A stretch of DNA of 64,000 nucleotides from positions 1,178,001 to 1,242,000 of the forward strand of contig CBDBZO010000002.1 in assembly GCA_965213595.1 (NCBI GenBank), given 5' to 3'. A program made the translations under genes and the position numbers. Origin of the DNA: JBCCFC01 sp965213595. GTDB taxonomy: Bacteria > Chloroflexota > Anaerolineae > Caldilineales > Caldilineaceae. Under the pieces are notes generated by a model. The model was not told the DNA's origin, made no database searches, and was given only the letters and a program-made list of their open reading frames with translations. Positions 8,452-16,757 of the stretch are shown piece by piece. The first letter of the stretch is position 1, and every line of letters starts with the position of its first letter.

Positions 8452-9279
8452 ATGCCCACTCAACTCATCAACGGCCTCACCTACCACTACGACCTGTCCG
8501 GCCCCGCTGACAATCCATCGGGAGCGCCGACGCTCGTGCTGCTGCACGGCTTCACCGGCAGCGCGGCCAACTGGCGCGACGTTGCGCCAGCGCTGGCCCA
8601 AACCCACCGCGTCCTCGCCGTCAACCTGCTCGGTCACGGCGAGACGGACGCGCCCGCCGCTCACGCGCGCTACGCCATGGCCCACACCGCGCGTGATCTC
8701 GTCGACCTGCTGACGGTGACGGTCGGGCAGCCGGTGCATCTGCTCGGCTACTCGATGGGCGGGCGGCTGGCGCTTTACACAGCGCTGCATTTTGGGGAGG
8801 CCATGGCTTCGTTGATACTGGAAAGCGCGTCGCCCGGCCTGCGTACGCAGGTCGAGCGGGCCGAGCGCCGGGATCGCGATGAGGCGCTGGCCGAGCGGAT
8901 CGAGCGCGAAGGGGTGGCGGCCTTTGTGGATTTCTGGGAGCGGATTTCGCTCTTTGCCACGCAGGAAAAGCTGCCGCCCGCCGCGCGTGCGCATCTCCGC
9001 GAGCAGCGGTTGCGCAGCTCGGCGCTCGGCTTGGCGAACAGCCTGCGCGGCATGGGCACGGGCGCGCAGCCTTCGCTGTGGGATGATCTTGCCGCGTGGT
9101 CGAAGCCGACGCTGTTGATCACGGGGGAGCAGGACGGGAAATTCTGCGAGATTGCGGGGGAGATGGCTGAATCGTTGCCGCACGCGGCGTGGGTATCAAT
9201 TGCGGAGGCGGGCCACACGGTGCATTTGGAGCAGCCGCGGCAGTTTGTGGCGACGGTTGAGCGATTTCTATCAGGATAA
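8452..9279 (+). CDS. menH: 2-succinyl-6-hydroxy-2,4-cyclohexadiene-1-carboxylate synthase-like alpha/beta hydrolase (MenH)
   Basis: A 275-residue alpha/beta-hydrolase fold protein with oxyanion motif LLHGFTGSAANW, nucleophile elbow LLGYSMGGR (Ser about 104), acid in TGEQDGKF and His in EAGHTVHLE near the C-terminus. MenH eliminates pyruvate from SEPHCHC in menaquinone synthesis. The fold alone does not prove this reaction; the placement between menE and a MenI-like thioesterase does most of the work. The start at 8452 (MPTQLINGL) is chosen because the longer frame begins in a hairpin repeat (GGGCACGCC/GGCGTGCCC at 8408-8427). menI follows after 13 bases. Confidence 0.75.
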   Translation: MPTQLINGLTYHYDLSGPADNPSGAPTLVLLHGFTGSAANWRDVAPALAQTHRVLAVNLLGHGETDAPAAHARYAMAHTARDLVDLLTVTVGQPVHLLGYSMGGRLALYTALHFGEAMASLILESASPGLRTQVERAERRDRDEALAERIEREGVAAFVDFWERISLFATQEKLPPAARAHLREQRLRSSALGLANSLRGMGTGAQPSLWDDLAAWSKPTLLITGEQDGKFCEIAGEMAESLPHAAWVSIAEAGHTVHLEQPRQFVATVERFLSG

Positions 9280-9292
9280 ATTGGAGCAACAG

Positions 9293-9718
9293 ATGACCAT
9301 CTGGCAGCGACAGCCAACGCTGGACGAACTCAACCAATTCTCGCGCGGCACGCTCGGTGCGCATCTCGGCATCGAGGTGATCGAAATTGGCGATGATTTT
9401 TTGCGCGCGCGAATGCCCGTGGATGCGCGCACGATTCAGCCCTTTGGCATCCTGCACGGCGGCGCCTCCGTCGCGCTGGCGGAGACGTTGGGCAGCGTGG
9501 CGGGCACGCTCTGCATCGACGCCGACCGCAAGATCATCGTGGGGCTGGAGATCAACGCCAACCACGTGCGTTCGGTGGCGAGCGGCCACGTCGTCGGCAC
9601 GACGCGGCCCGTCCACCTCGGCGGGCTCACGCAAATTTGGCAGACGCACATCCACGACGAGCAGGAACGCCTGGTCTGCCTGTCGCGGCTGACGATTGCG
9701 GTGCTGGACAAGCGCTGA
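9293..9718 (+). CDS. menI: PaaI/YbdB-type hotdog thioesterase, probable 1,4-dihydroxy-2-naphthoyl-CoA hydrolase (MenI)
   Basis: A 141-residue single hotdog domain beginning MTIWQRQPTL. The family signature HGGASVALAETLGS carries the catalytic Glu, and GLEINANHVRS and TTRPVHLGGLTQIWQ match the central strand and CoA-binding parts of PaaI/EntH/MenI thioesterases. It sits 13 bases after menH, so it probably removes CoA from DHNA-CoA before prenylation. A generic acyl-CoA thioesterase role is possible. The start is set by comparison with family length; the longer frame overlaps menH. Confidence 0.75.
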   Translation: MTIWQRQPTLDELNQFSRGTLGAHLGIEVIEIGDDFLRARMPVDARTIQPFGILHGGASVALAETLGSVAGTLCIDADRKIIVGLEINANHVRSVASGHVVGTTRPVHLGGLTQIWQTHIHDEQERLVCLSRLTIAVLDKR

Positions 9719-9726
9719 GGGAAATA

Positions 9727-9812
9727 ACCCACGAACGAATACGAAAGAACACGAAGATTGTTCGTCTACTCTCTTCCTTCGTGCTTCTTCGTGTCCTTCG
9801 TGGACCATCATT
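9727..9812. repeat. CACGAAG-type intergenic hairpin repeat, copy 1
   Basis: Arms built of ACACGAAG units face CTTCGTG units. Two further copies of the same type form a tandem at 16415-16604. It could fold as a long imperfect hairpin behind menI. Confidence 0.6.
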
Positions 9813-9843
9813 TCTGTTTCTTTGAATAATTTGGCGCATCAAG

Positions 9844-10329
9844 ATGCAAAGATTTTTGTCACGGATCAAGCCGCTGCTGGCGCGAGCGTGGCGGCGGATA
9901 CCGTCGAGCGTGGTGTGGCGGGTGCTGTGGGTAGTTGCGCCAAAATTTAACGTGGGGGTGGCGGGCCTGGTGACAAATGAGCGGGGGGAGGTGCTGCTCC
10001 TGCGCCACGTCTTTCGACCGGCGGACGAGTGGGCCTTTCCCGCGGGCTGGGTCGAACACGGCGAGACGGTTGAGGCGGCGCTGCACCGCGAGGTAATGGA
10101 GGAGACGGGCGTTCACGTTGAAGTGGCGGAGGTGATCCAACTCAACAGCGGCTTTCGGCTGCGCGTGGAGGTGTATCTGCGCGCCCATACGCGGGCGACG
10201 CGCGTCGAGCAGGTGAGCGCGGAGCTGTTTGAGGCGAAATTTTTTGATGTCGATGCGCTGCCGGTCAACGTGCAGCCAGCGCATCGGCGGATGATAGAGC
10301 ACAGTTTGGATACAAATGGCGATCAATAA
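9844..10329 (+). CDS. Nudix hydrolase
   Basis: A 161-residue Nudix-domain protein. The complete Nudix box G-x5-E-x7-REVMEETGV is at about residues 68-90 (GWVEHGETVEAALHREVMEE), so Mg2+-dependent hydrolysis of a nucleoside diphosphate linked to another group is expected. An N-terminal basic segment with hydrophobic stretches (residues 1-40) precedes the domain. Substrate cannot be told. It stands alone between repeat-bearing spacers. Confidence 0.85.
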   Translation: MQRFLSRIKPLLARAWRRIPSSVVWRVLWVVAPKFNVGVAGLVTNERGEVLLLRHVFRPADEWAFPAGWVEHGETVEAALHREVMEETGVHVEVAEVIQLNSGFRLRVEVYLRAHTRATRVEQVSAELFEAKFFDVDALPVNVQPAHRRMIEHSLDTNGDQ

Positions 10330-10604
10330 AACAGAGCTTGTAGAACGCCTGTGCTAAGATGGATTTATGTGCTTTAGGCAATTCTAGGAAATTAACTATA
10401 CCGGGGTAAGCCATGTTGGATGTGCGACGCACCTCAGAAGGTGCGACGCACGGTCGACTGTCTCTCTGGTGCGGCCAACACAGCCTACGGTGCGTTGCAC
10501 TTTCCCAAGCGCGACGCACCTCCATCACAATCAGCCGTGGTATATTTATAATCTTGGATTAGCTTTATTGATAAAAAAAGTTATTGACCAAAAGGAGCAA
10601 TCAA
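10330..10604. repeat. Spacer with repeated GTGCGACGCAC palindromes
   Basis: Between 10417 and 10523 the motif GTGCGACGCAC and variants (GGTGCGTTGCAC, GCGACGCACC) occur four times in both orientations. A 47-codon frame through it is almost certainly a by-product. The last 40 bases are AT-rich and lead to AAAAGGAG before the next gene. Confidence 0.55.
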
Positions 10605-11000
10605 ATGAGCCAGGAACAACTGCGCCAATCGCCCATGATGGCCCACCTGCTGGATGCGCTGGACGAGGGCACGGACATCGGCCACTACGGCAAGCTGACC
10701 TTTGCCATGGTCGCCCGCCACTTTATGGAGGACGACGAGCTGGTCGAGCTGCTGATGAAGGCGCCGGATATGGAGGAGAAGGACGCGCGAATGCTTGTCA
10801 TGCAGGTGCGCGAGCGCGACTACAACCCGCCGCAACGCAACAAAATTCTCGAATGGCAATCCGAACAGGATTTCCCCATCTGCCCCACGCCGGACGATCC
10901 CAACAGCTGCAACGTCTACCGCGAGCTGACCTTCCCCGATGGCATTTACGACAACATTGAGGGCTACTACGAGGAGAAGGTCGAAGCGGAGATGAATTGA
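10605..11000 (+). CDS. Conserved-looking hypothetical protein, acidic, 131 residues
   Basis: Not recognised. The start is MSQEQLRQ (10605), preceded by AAAAGGAG with good spacing. The protein is acidic and mostly helical in appearance (MAHLLDALDEGTDIGHYGKL, MEDDELVELLMKAPDMEEKD). A Cys/Pro-rich stretch (FPICPTPDDPNSCNVYRELT) has two Cys and could bind metal or be redox sensitive. No signal peptide or membrane segment. It forms a single-gene unit. Real coding is supported by the ribosome binding site and codon bias. Confidence 0.6.
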   Translation: MSQEQLRQSPMMAHLLDALDEGTDIGHYGKLTFAMVARHFMEDDELVELLMKAPDMEEKDARMLVMQVRERDYNPPQRNKILEWQSEQDFPICPTPDDPNSCNVYRELTFPDGIYDNIEGYYEEKVEAEMN

Positions 11001-11030
11001 GCAGGGGAGCAGGGGAGCAGGGGAGTGTTG
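11000..11030. repeat. Tandem GGGGAGCA repeat
   Basis: Three to four units of the octamer AGGGGAGC follow the stop of the hypothetical gene. A related GGGGAGCT repeat lies inside the next gene at 12003-12037. Confidence 0.6.
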
Positions 11031-11077
11031 TTTGCCAAACTGCGATCGCCTCTGCTCCCTTGCTATTTGTGTAATTT

Positions 11078-12316
11078 TCACCCGCTGCGTGGATGCGGCG
11101 CGACCGTGCCCCGCTCGCGCCGCTGCACGACTTCGTACCGATGCCGCGTCGCCACCTCGCGGTAGAGCTCGACCGTCTCGCGCGCCGTCGACGCCCAGCG
11201 GAAGTGCGACGCTTGTCGTTGCCCCCGCTCGCGTAGGTCGACGACAAGCGCTGGGTCACTCAGCACTTCCTTGATCGACGCTGCCAGCGCTTCGTCGTCT
11301 CCCGGCGGGACGAGCAGCGCCGCGCCGCCCGCCACCTCCGGCAGGCTGCTGACGTTGCTGCAAATCACCGGCGCGCCGCAGGCCATGGCCTCCAGTACGG
11401 AAAAGCCAAAGCCTTCGTACAGGCTCGGCACGAGCGCACACGCCGCGCCCGTGTAGAGCGGCGCCAAATCGCCCTGTGGCACGTAGCCGGTGAAGAGGAC
11501 GCGGTCGGTTAGCCGCAATTCCTCCACCAGCGTGCGCACCGGCTCAAAGAGCCACCCCGCCCCGCCGACAATCACCAGCTTGTGCTCCAAATTATTGGCT
11601 GCCGACAGCAGTCGCGCCAGCGCCCGCAGCGCCGTCGCGTGCCCCTTGCGCGGCTCCAGCGTGCCGACCATCAGCAGGTACGCCCCCTCGATTCCGTGGG
11701 CCCGCCGCACGCGCGCGACTTCGCCTTCGGCAGCGGGCGCGAACGAGGCGTCGATGCCTTCGTGGATGACGTGGATTTTCTCCGGCGGCAAATTATAAAG
11801 CTCGACCAGGTCGCGCTTGGTGTGGTGGCTGACGGCGATCAGGGCCTCGGCGGCGCGGGCAAAGCGCGGCACGGCAACGCGTAGGAAGAGGTGATTGCGC
11901 CGCGTGTGGTGTTCGGGGTAGTGCTCGAAGATCAGGTCGTGAACGGTGAGAATCGCGGGCTGACGCAGGTGCGGGAGGAGGTGTTCGGTGGCGTGGTAGA
12001 GAGTTGGGAAGCTGGGGAGCTGGGGAGCTGGGGAGTGAAATATCCAGCGTTCGTGGAGCGGCTGCCCGACGAGCTGGCTGGCAAGGGCGCTGAGTCGCCA
12101 GGGGAGCTGGCCCATGTTGACGGTGCGCGCGGGCGCGTTCGCCAGCGAGGGAGGCAGCTCGTGGCCGCTGTGGGCATTGTAGAAAAGGGTGAGGTCGACG
12201 TCGTCCGCGTGGTCGCGCAGCAGATGGGCGGCCAGCCGCTCGGCATAGCGCGCTAGCCCCGCATTCTGGTGCACGGCGGGGCCGATGTCGAGGGTGACGG
12301 TTAGAGGTGGCTGCAT
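11078..12316 (-). CDS. GT4-family glycosyltransferase
   Basis: A 412-residue GT-B fold glycosyltransferase. The C-terminal donor-binding half has the group 1 features LLMVGTLEPRKGH, VLFTGYVPQGDLAPLY and the EX7E motif within PSLYEGFGFSVLEAMACG. The N-terminal half includes ILTVHDLIFE and LIAVSHHTKRDL. The expected role is transfer of an NDP-sugar (mannose-like) to a glycan or lipid at the inner membrane face. No other polysaccharide genes are adjacent. Residues near 98 (PAPQLPSFP) are encoded by an in-frame tandem of the octamer CTCCCCAG, which looks like a repeat inserted into the gene. Confidence 0.85.
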   Translation of the reverse strand: MQPPLTVTLDIGPAVHQNAGLARYAERLAAHLLRDHADDVDLTLFYNAHSGHELPPSLANAPARTVNMGQLPWRLSALASQLVGQPLHERWIFHSPAPQLPSFPTLYHATEHLLPHLRQPAILTVHDLIFEHYPEHHTRRNHLFLRVAVPRFARAAEALIAVSHHTKRDLVELYNLPPEKIHVIHEGIDASFAPAAEGEVARVRRAHGIEGAYLLMVGTLEPRKGHATALRALARLLSAANNLEHKLVIVGGAGWLFEPVRTLVEELRLTDRVLFTGYVPQGDLAPLYTGAACALVPSLYEGFGFSVLEAMACGAPVICSNVSSLPEVAGGAALLVPPGDDEALAASIKEVLSDPALVVDLRERGQRQASHFRWASTARETVELYREVATRHRYEVVQRRERGTVAPHPRSG

Positions 12317-12329
12317 CGTTGAGAGGTTG

Positions 12330-12440
12330 TAGTGCTTAGTGCGTATTGCTTATTGCTGGGTTGGCTATCTTCAAGGGGGCTCCTTTCGTTGCAACCAATG
12401 CCGCAATCGAAAAAGCAGTACGCACTAAGCACTGCGCACT
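12330..12440. repeat. TAGTGCGTATTGC-type intergenic inverted repeat
   Basis: TAGTGCTTAGTGCGTATTGC on one side faces GCAGTACGCACTAAGCACTG on the other, giving a long hairpin between glycosyltransferase and udk. Related motifs are at 14455-14597, 20926-21027 and 38070-38175. Confidence 0.6.
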
Positions 12441-13077
12441 ATTCTTCCAGCACCGCCTTTAGCCGGCTCGCCACCATCTCCAGTGCGACTTCGTTGTGGC
12501 CGCCCTCCGGCAGGATGATGTGGGCGTAGCGCTTGCTGGGCTCGACAAAGCGCAGGTGCATGGGCCGCACGGTCGTCAAATACTGGTCGACCACCGAATC
12601 GAGCGTGCGCCCGCGCTGTTCGATATCGCGCCGGAGGCGGCGCAGCACGCGCAGGTCCGAATCGGTGTCCACGTAGAGGCGCAGGTCCATCAGGTCGCGC
12701 AGTTCGCGCTCGGTGAAGATGAGGATGCCCTCGATCAGCAGAATGCGCGCCGGCTCGACGCGCTCGGTTTCGTCCGTGCGCTGGTGGGTGGCAAAATCGT
12801 AGACGGGCACGTCCACGGCGTGGCCGCTGCGCAGCTGGCGCACGTGCTGAACGAGCAGCTCGGTTTGCAGGCTTTCGGGGTGGTCGTAATTGCGCGCGGC
12901 GCGCTCGGCAAAGGTGAGGTGCGGCGGGTTGTAGTAGTAGCTGTCGTGCTGGATGTAGGCCAAGTGCTCGTTGCCGACGAGCTCGCGGATGCGGCGGCTC
13001 ACGGTCGTCTTGCCGCTGCCGCTGCCCCCGGCAACGCCGATGGTGAAGGGGGTGGGGGAAGAGGGTGGGGACAGCAT
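12439..13077 (-). CDS. udk: Uridine kinase
   Basis: A P-loop nucleoside kinase of 212 residues from the chosen ATG at 13077 (MLSPPSS). An upstream start at 13134 would add 19 residues that do not fit the family. Walker A is GVAGGSGSGKTT, followed by the substrate-binding IQHDSYYYNPPH and NYDHPESLQ, VPVYDFATHQRTDET, and the lid region with RRLRRDIEQRGR. It phosphorylates uridine/cytidine to UMP/CMP in pyrimidine salvage in the cytosol. It stands 3' of the desulfurase-like gene on the same strand. Confidence 0.92.
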   Translation of the reverse strand: MLSPPSSPTPFTIGVAGGSGSGKTTVSRRIRELVGNEHLAYIQHDSYYYNPPHLTFAERAARNYDHPESLQTELLVQHVRQLRSGHAVDVPVYDFATHQRTDETERVEPARILLIEGILIFTERELRDLMDLRLYVDTDSDLRVLRRLRRDIEQRGRTLDSVVDQYLTTVRPMHLRFVEPSKRYAHIILPEGGHNEVALEMVASRLKAVLEE

Positions 13078-13145
13078 GGGGAAAATATAGCACGTTCCCC
13101 GTGAGAGATCAATCCTGTTTCGCACCCACGCCACGCGATTCCACT

Positions 13146-13188
13146 GCTCACCCCTCGCTCACCCCGCGCTCACCCCGCGCTCACCCCT
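13146..13188. repeat. Short tandem CGCTCACCCC repeat
   Basis: Four near-perfect 10-bp units (CGCTCACCCC) overlap the 3' end of the desulfurase-like gene and run into the spacer before udk. Copy number of such a repeat may vary between strains. Confidence 0.65.
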
Positions 13189-14422
13189 CGATCACCGCCA
13201 GACAGCGATCCACCTCTTCGACGGTGTTGTAGTGGGCCAGCCCGATGCGCAGCAGCCCGCCGTCGTCCTCCACGCCCAGCCGCTCGGTGACGGAGACGGC
13301 GTAGAAGTTGCCGTCCCAGGTGAAAATGTTCTGCTCGCCCAGCTCACGCGCCAGCGCTTCGGGCGTTGTGCCCGCCTTGCGCAGGGCAACGGTGATAACG
13401 CGCTCGTCGCGGTGGCCGGGCTCGGTAAGGCCGTAGATGCGGACGCCGGGAATCGACAGCAGGCCGTCCAGCAGGCGATCCAGGAGCACGCGCTCGTAGC
13501 CGCCGATGAGTCGCCAAGCGGCGGCGAGCTGCTCGCGGCGGGCGTTGCTTTCGTCGGCGTCGCCGTGCTGCGCGCCGAGGGCGGCCAGATAGTCGATAGC
13601 GGCGGCGGTGGCGGCCAGCCCTTCGTGGTTTTTGGTGCCCGTCTCCCACTGGCCGGGCGATTTTGTCCCCGCCGGGCGCACGTTGTAGGCGCGCAGCCGA
13701 TCCAGGTGCTCTCGCTTGCCGTAGAGAATACCGACGTGGGGGCCAAAGAACTTGTAGGCGCTGCACGCCAAAAAATCACAGCCCAGCGCTTTGACATCGA
13801 TGAGGCCGTGGGGCGCGTACTGCACGGCATCGATAAATGAAAGCGCGCCCGCCTTGCGCGCCCAGCCGATGAGCGTCGCCACGTCGTTGACCGTGCCCGT
13901 GGCGTTGCTGGCGTAGCCGACGGCCACGAGCTTCGTCCGCTCGCTGATCTGCGATTGGGCGTGGGCCATGTCCAGCGTGCAGCTCTCCGGGTCGATGTCG
14001 ATCCAGCGCACGGTGGCGCCCGTATCCTCGGCCAGCCGCAGCCAGGGGGCGACGTTGGCATCGTGGTCCAGCCGCGTCACCACAATTTCATCGCCCTCGC
14101 CGAGTTCGTGGGCCAGCGTGTGGCTCAGGGCAAAGGCGAGCGAAGTCATGTTGTTGCCAAAGACGATCTCGGTCGGGGTCGCGCCGAGCAGATCGGCGGC
14201 GGCCTGGCGCGCGTAGTCGACCGTGGCGTCCGCCCGGCGGCTCGTCTCGAAGTGGCCACCCTTGTTGGCGTTGCGCCGCGTGTAGTAGTCGACGGTGGCG
14301 TCGATCACCGCCTGCGGGACCTGCGTGCCGCCGGGGTTGTCAAAAAAAATGGCTGTCTGGCCGCTGTACGTTTCGTTGAGCGCGGGAAACTGGGCGCGGA
14401 TGGTGTCGATGGGGAAGGGCAT
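13181..14422 (-). CDS. Cysteine desulfurase-like PLP-dependent aminotransferase class V protein
   Basis: A 413-residue class V fold PLP enzyme. Visible features are IFFDNPGGTQVP near the N-terminus, the PLP-contact regions NNMTSLAFALSHT and LDHDANVAPW, SFIDAVQYAPHGLID (Asp), and the Schiff-base lysine in CSAYKFFGPHVG. The pattern fits the subgroup annotated as cysteine desulfurase family (VC1184-like) rather than IscS or SufS. No typical catalytic Cys loop is clear, so true desulfurase activity is uncertain. No suf or isc partners are nearby. Confidence 0.8.
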   Translation of the reverse strand: MPFPIDTIRAQFPALNETYSGQTAIFFDNPGGTQVPQAVIDATVDYYTRRNANKGGHFETSRRADATVDYARQAAADLLGATPTEIVFGNNMTSLAFALSHTLAHELGEGDEIVVTRLDHDANVAPWLRLAEDTGATVRWIDIDPESCTLDMAHAQSQISERTKLVAVGYASNATGTVNDVATLIGWARKAGALSFIDAVQYAPHGLIDVKALGCDFLACSAYKFFGPHVGILYGKREHLDRLRAYNVRPAGTKSPGQWETGTKNHEGLAATAAAIDYLAALGAQHGDADESNARREQLAAAWRLIGGYERVLLDRLLDGLLSIPGVRIYGLTEPGHRDERVITVALRKAGTTPEALARELGEQNIFTWDGNFYAVSVTERLGVEDDGGLLRIGLAHYNTVEEVDRCLAVIEG

Positions 14423-14454
14423 GGAAAGTACCTGGGGTTGGGTGGGTTGATATT

Positions 14455-14597
14455 TGTGGCTTGTTGCCTATTGCTTGTTGCTTATTGCTTGTTGCTTCGT
14501 CGGGGCGTGCGTGGATGTGGACTGTGCGGCAGTGAAGCTATCCAAAAAATGAGCGCAGTGACCAGCCTCTCTCTAAGCAGTAAGCAATAAGCCCTAC
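14455..14597. repeat. TTGCTTATTGC-rich intergenic repeat
   Basis: Tandem TATTGCTTGTTGC units face AAGCAGTAAGCAATAAG near the sppA stop, forming an imperfect hairpin. It belongs to the same type as 12330-12440. Confidence 0.5.
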
Positions 14598-16391
14598 TCA
14601 ATTTCCGGCCAGCCGCCCGCCAGCAGCCACACTCGCTCGCAACCCAGCAGGCGCGTCCAATCGCCGGCGAGCAGGGCAGCGGCGAGCTCGACCAGCGCCT
14701 TGCCGTTTTTCTGATGCGGCCGGGGCAGGAGCGGCTTATCCGGCGCGCGCACGTTGACGGCGCGCACGCTGCCGTCCATGGGCAGGCCAGCCTGCTTGCA
14801 GGCGACGTCCACCGCCGTCTGCAAATCGCCGAGCGCATCGACGAGGCCGTGGGCGAGCGCCTGCTTGCCCGTCCAAACTTTGCCCTGGCAGATGGGCTCC
14901 AGCGCGTCGTATTCCAGGCCGCGCCCGTCCGCCACGCGCTGCTTAAATTCGCGGTAGACGTGCTGGATTCCCTGCTCAATTTTAGCGCGCGGCTCGCCCC
15001 GCCACGGCTCCATCGAGCTGTTGAGCACCGCGTTGTCGCCGCGCTGGATCACGTCGCGGTGGGCGTCGAGCTTTTGATAGAGGCCGCTGTCGACGGGCTT
15101 GCCGTTGATCACGCCGATGCTGCCGGTGATAGTGCTGGATTGGGCCACGATGTGGCGACCGGGTGCGGCGATGTAGTAGCCGCCGCTGGCCGCCACGTCG
15201 CCCATGTAGACGATGAGCGGCTTTTCTTTGTCCAGCAGCTTGAGCTCGCGCCACATCACGTCGCTGGCCAGGGCGGAGCCGCCGGGCGAATCGACGTGCA
15301 GGACGACGGCGGCGAGGCGGTCGTCGTCGCGGGCGGCGCGGATCATTTGTTGGGCGCTGCTGCTGCCGATCTGTTGGCTGCCCAGCAGCGGCAGCGGCAC
15401 GGGAAAGCTGCGGCTGCTGCCGGTGATGATCGCTCCGCGCAGGCTGACGATGCCCACCGACCGGCGCGCGCGCGTCTGCGGGCGGCGCAGCAGCAGACCG
15501 CGCGTTTTGCCAAAGCGCTTGAGCGTGGCCGGTTTGTCGACTTTGCCCTCTCGTTGGCCCAGCCGCTCCAGCACTTCGTCCTCATAGAGAACAGCGTCCA
15601 CCAGACCGTGATCGCGTGCCTCCGCGGCGGTATACGGCGCGTGATTGATCAGCTCGCGCACCTGGGCCGGATCGAGATTGCGCCCGCCGGCGATGGCGTC
15701 GATCACGTCGTCGAAGAGGCTGTCCAGCAGCCAGCCCGTCTGCTCGCGGGCGGCGTCGCTGATGTGGCTGCGGGTGAACTGATCGAGCGCGCTCTTCCAC
15801 GGCGCGATTTTGACGGCGTCGAAGGCCACGCCCGCCTTGGCCAGCGTCTCCTTGAGAAAGACGGGCTCGCTGCGAAAGCCGAGCACGTCCCAGCCCGACA
15901 GCGGCGTCAGGTAGAGCTGGTCCGCGGCGCAGGCGGCCACGTAGGCGGGCGTCGACGCGCTTTCGATGTAGACAATCACCTGTTTACGCAGCGCTGGTTC
16001 ACGTTCGCCGCACAGCTTGAGCGTCCCACTGGCGAAAGCGCTCGAACAGCGCGGCCAGGCTCTGCGCCTTGGGCAGGCTCAGCGATGGCGATTTGAGCAG
16101 CAGCACCACGCCGCGCACGTCCGGATCAGCCGCGATTTGGCGCAGGGCCTCGCCCAACGATTCGAGCGTGATCGGCGGCTTGTCGCCGGGGATGAACTGC
16201 CGCCAGAAGGGACGGTCCGGGCTGCGCTCTTCGACATCGCGATCCAGCGTAAAGAGCACGTAATCGGGCAACCGACCGCGAAAGAGTCGGCGGCGAAGGT
16301 TCATCAGCGCGCAGCCTAGTCGATTGAGCTGCGTGCGGATTGTCGAAAAGAAGCGGCCCAGCCCTTTGGTGAGCGGCTCGAGAAAATTCAT
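14594..16391 (-). CDS. sppA: Signal peptide peptidase SppA (67K type), frameshifted
   Basis: A membrane-associated protease that degrades leftover signal peptides. Two consecutive frames together give one ~598-residue protein. Residues MNFLEPLTKG to FRQWDAQAVRR lie in one frame (16391 to about 16000), and EPALRKQVIVYIES onwards in another (to 14594). One extra or missing base near 15998-16003 explains the break. Both catalytic residues are in the second part: the general-base Lys in PWKSALDQF and the nucleophile Ser in GDVAASGGYYIAA. AGGAG precedes the ATG. The shift is not in a homopolymer, so either an assembly error or a real mutation is possible. Confidence 0.85.
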
Positions 16392-16414
16392 GGAGGCTCC
16401 TAGAACACGTAAGA

Positions 16415-16604
16415 TTGATCAACGAAGGACACGAAGAGCACGAAGAGCACGAAGGCAGAGGATCGACGTTCTTTCCTTCGTGCTCCTTCACGTCCTTCGT
16501 TGATCAGCTTCTAAGATATTTGATCAACGAAGGACACGAAGGAACACGAAGGAAGAGGGTCAACGTTCTTTCCTTCGTGTTCCTTCGTGCTCTTCGTGGA
16601 TCGA
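16415..16604. repeat. Tandem pair of GATCAACGAAGGACACGAAG hairpin repeats
   Basis: Two nearly identical hairpins (16415-16506 and 16520-16604). Each starts TTGATCAACGAAGGACACGA, has a GTT/GACGTTCTTTCCTTCGTG middle, and ends in the complementary CTTCGT...GATC. They lie upstream of both sppA and ald and match the type at 9727-9812. Confidence 0.75.
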
Positions 16605-16757
16605 TTTCTGAAGTTTTTGAGCAAACCTGATTGTTTAATTCATTGTCGGGGCTTTCGCTAATTTCCGCAAGCAACTTTGCAGATTGATCTCCCAAGCATC
16701 TGCTAGAATTGTCCCGTACTTCATCCAGTAATATGTATCACTGCAAAGGAGCAGACC

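Noticed and set aside
10412..10552. 47-codon frame upstream of the 131-residue hypothetical gene
   Set aside because: It is made of the GTGCGACGCAC repeats and has no ribosome binding site.
14714..16096. 460-codon + strand frame opposite sppA
   Set aside because: Shadow of sppA; composition typical of an antisense frame and no motif.
16415..16604. CRISPR array
   Set aside because: Only two units, each an internal hairpin of ~85-90 bases with no spacer-repeat periodicity. No array or cas gene is seen anywhere in the window.
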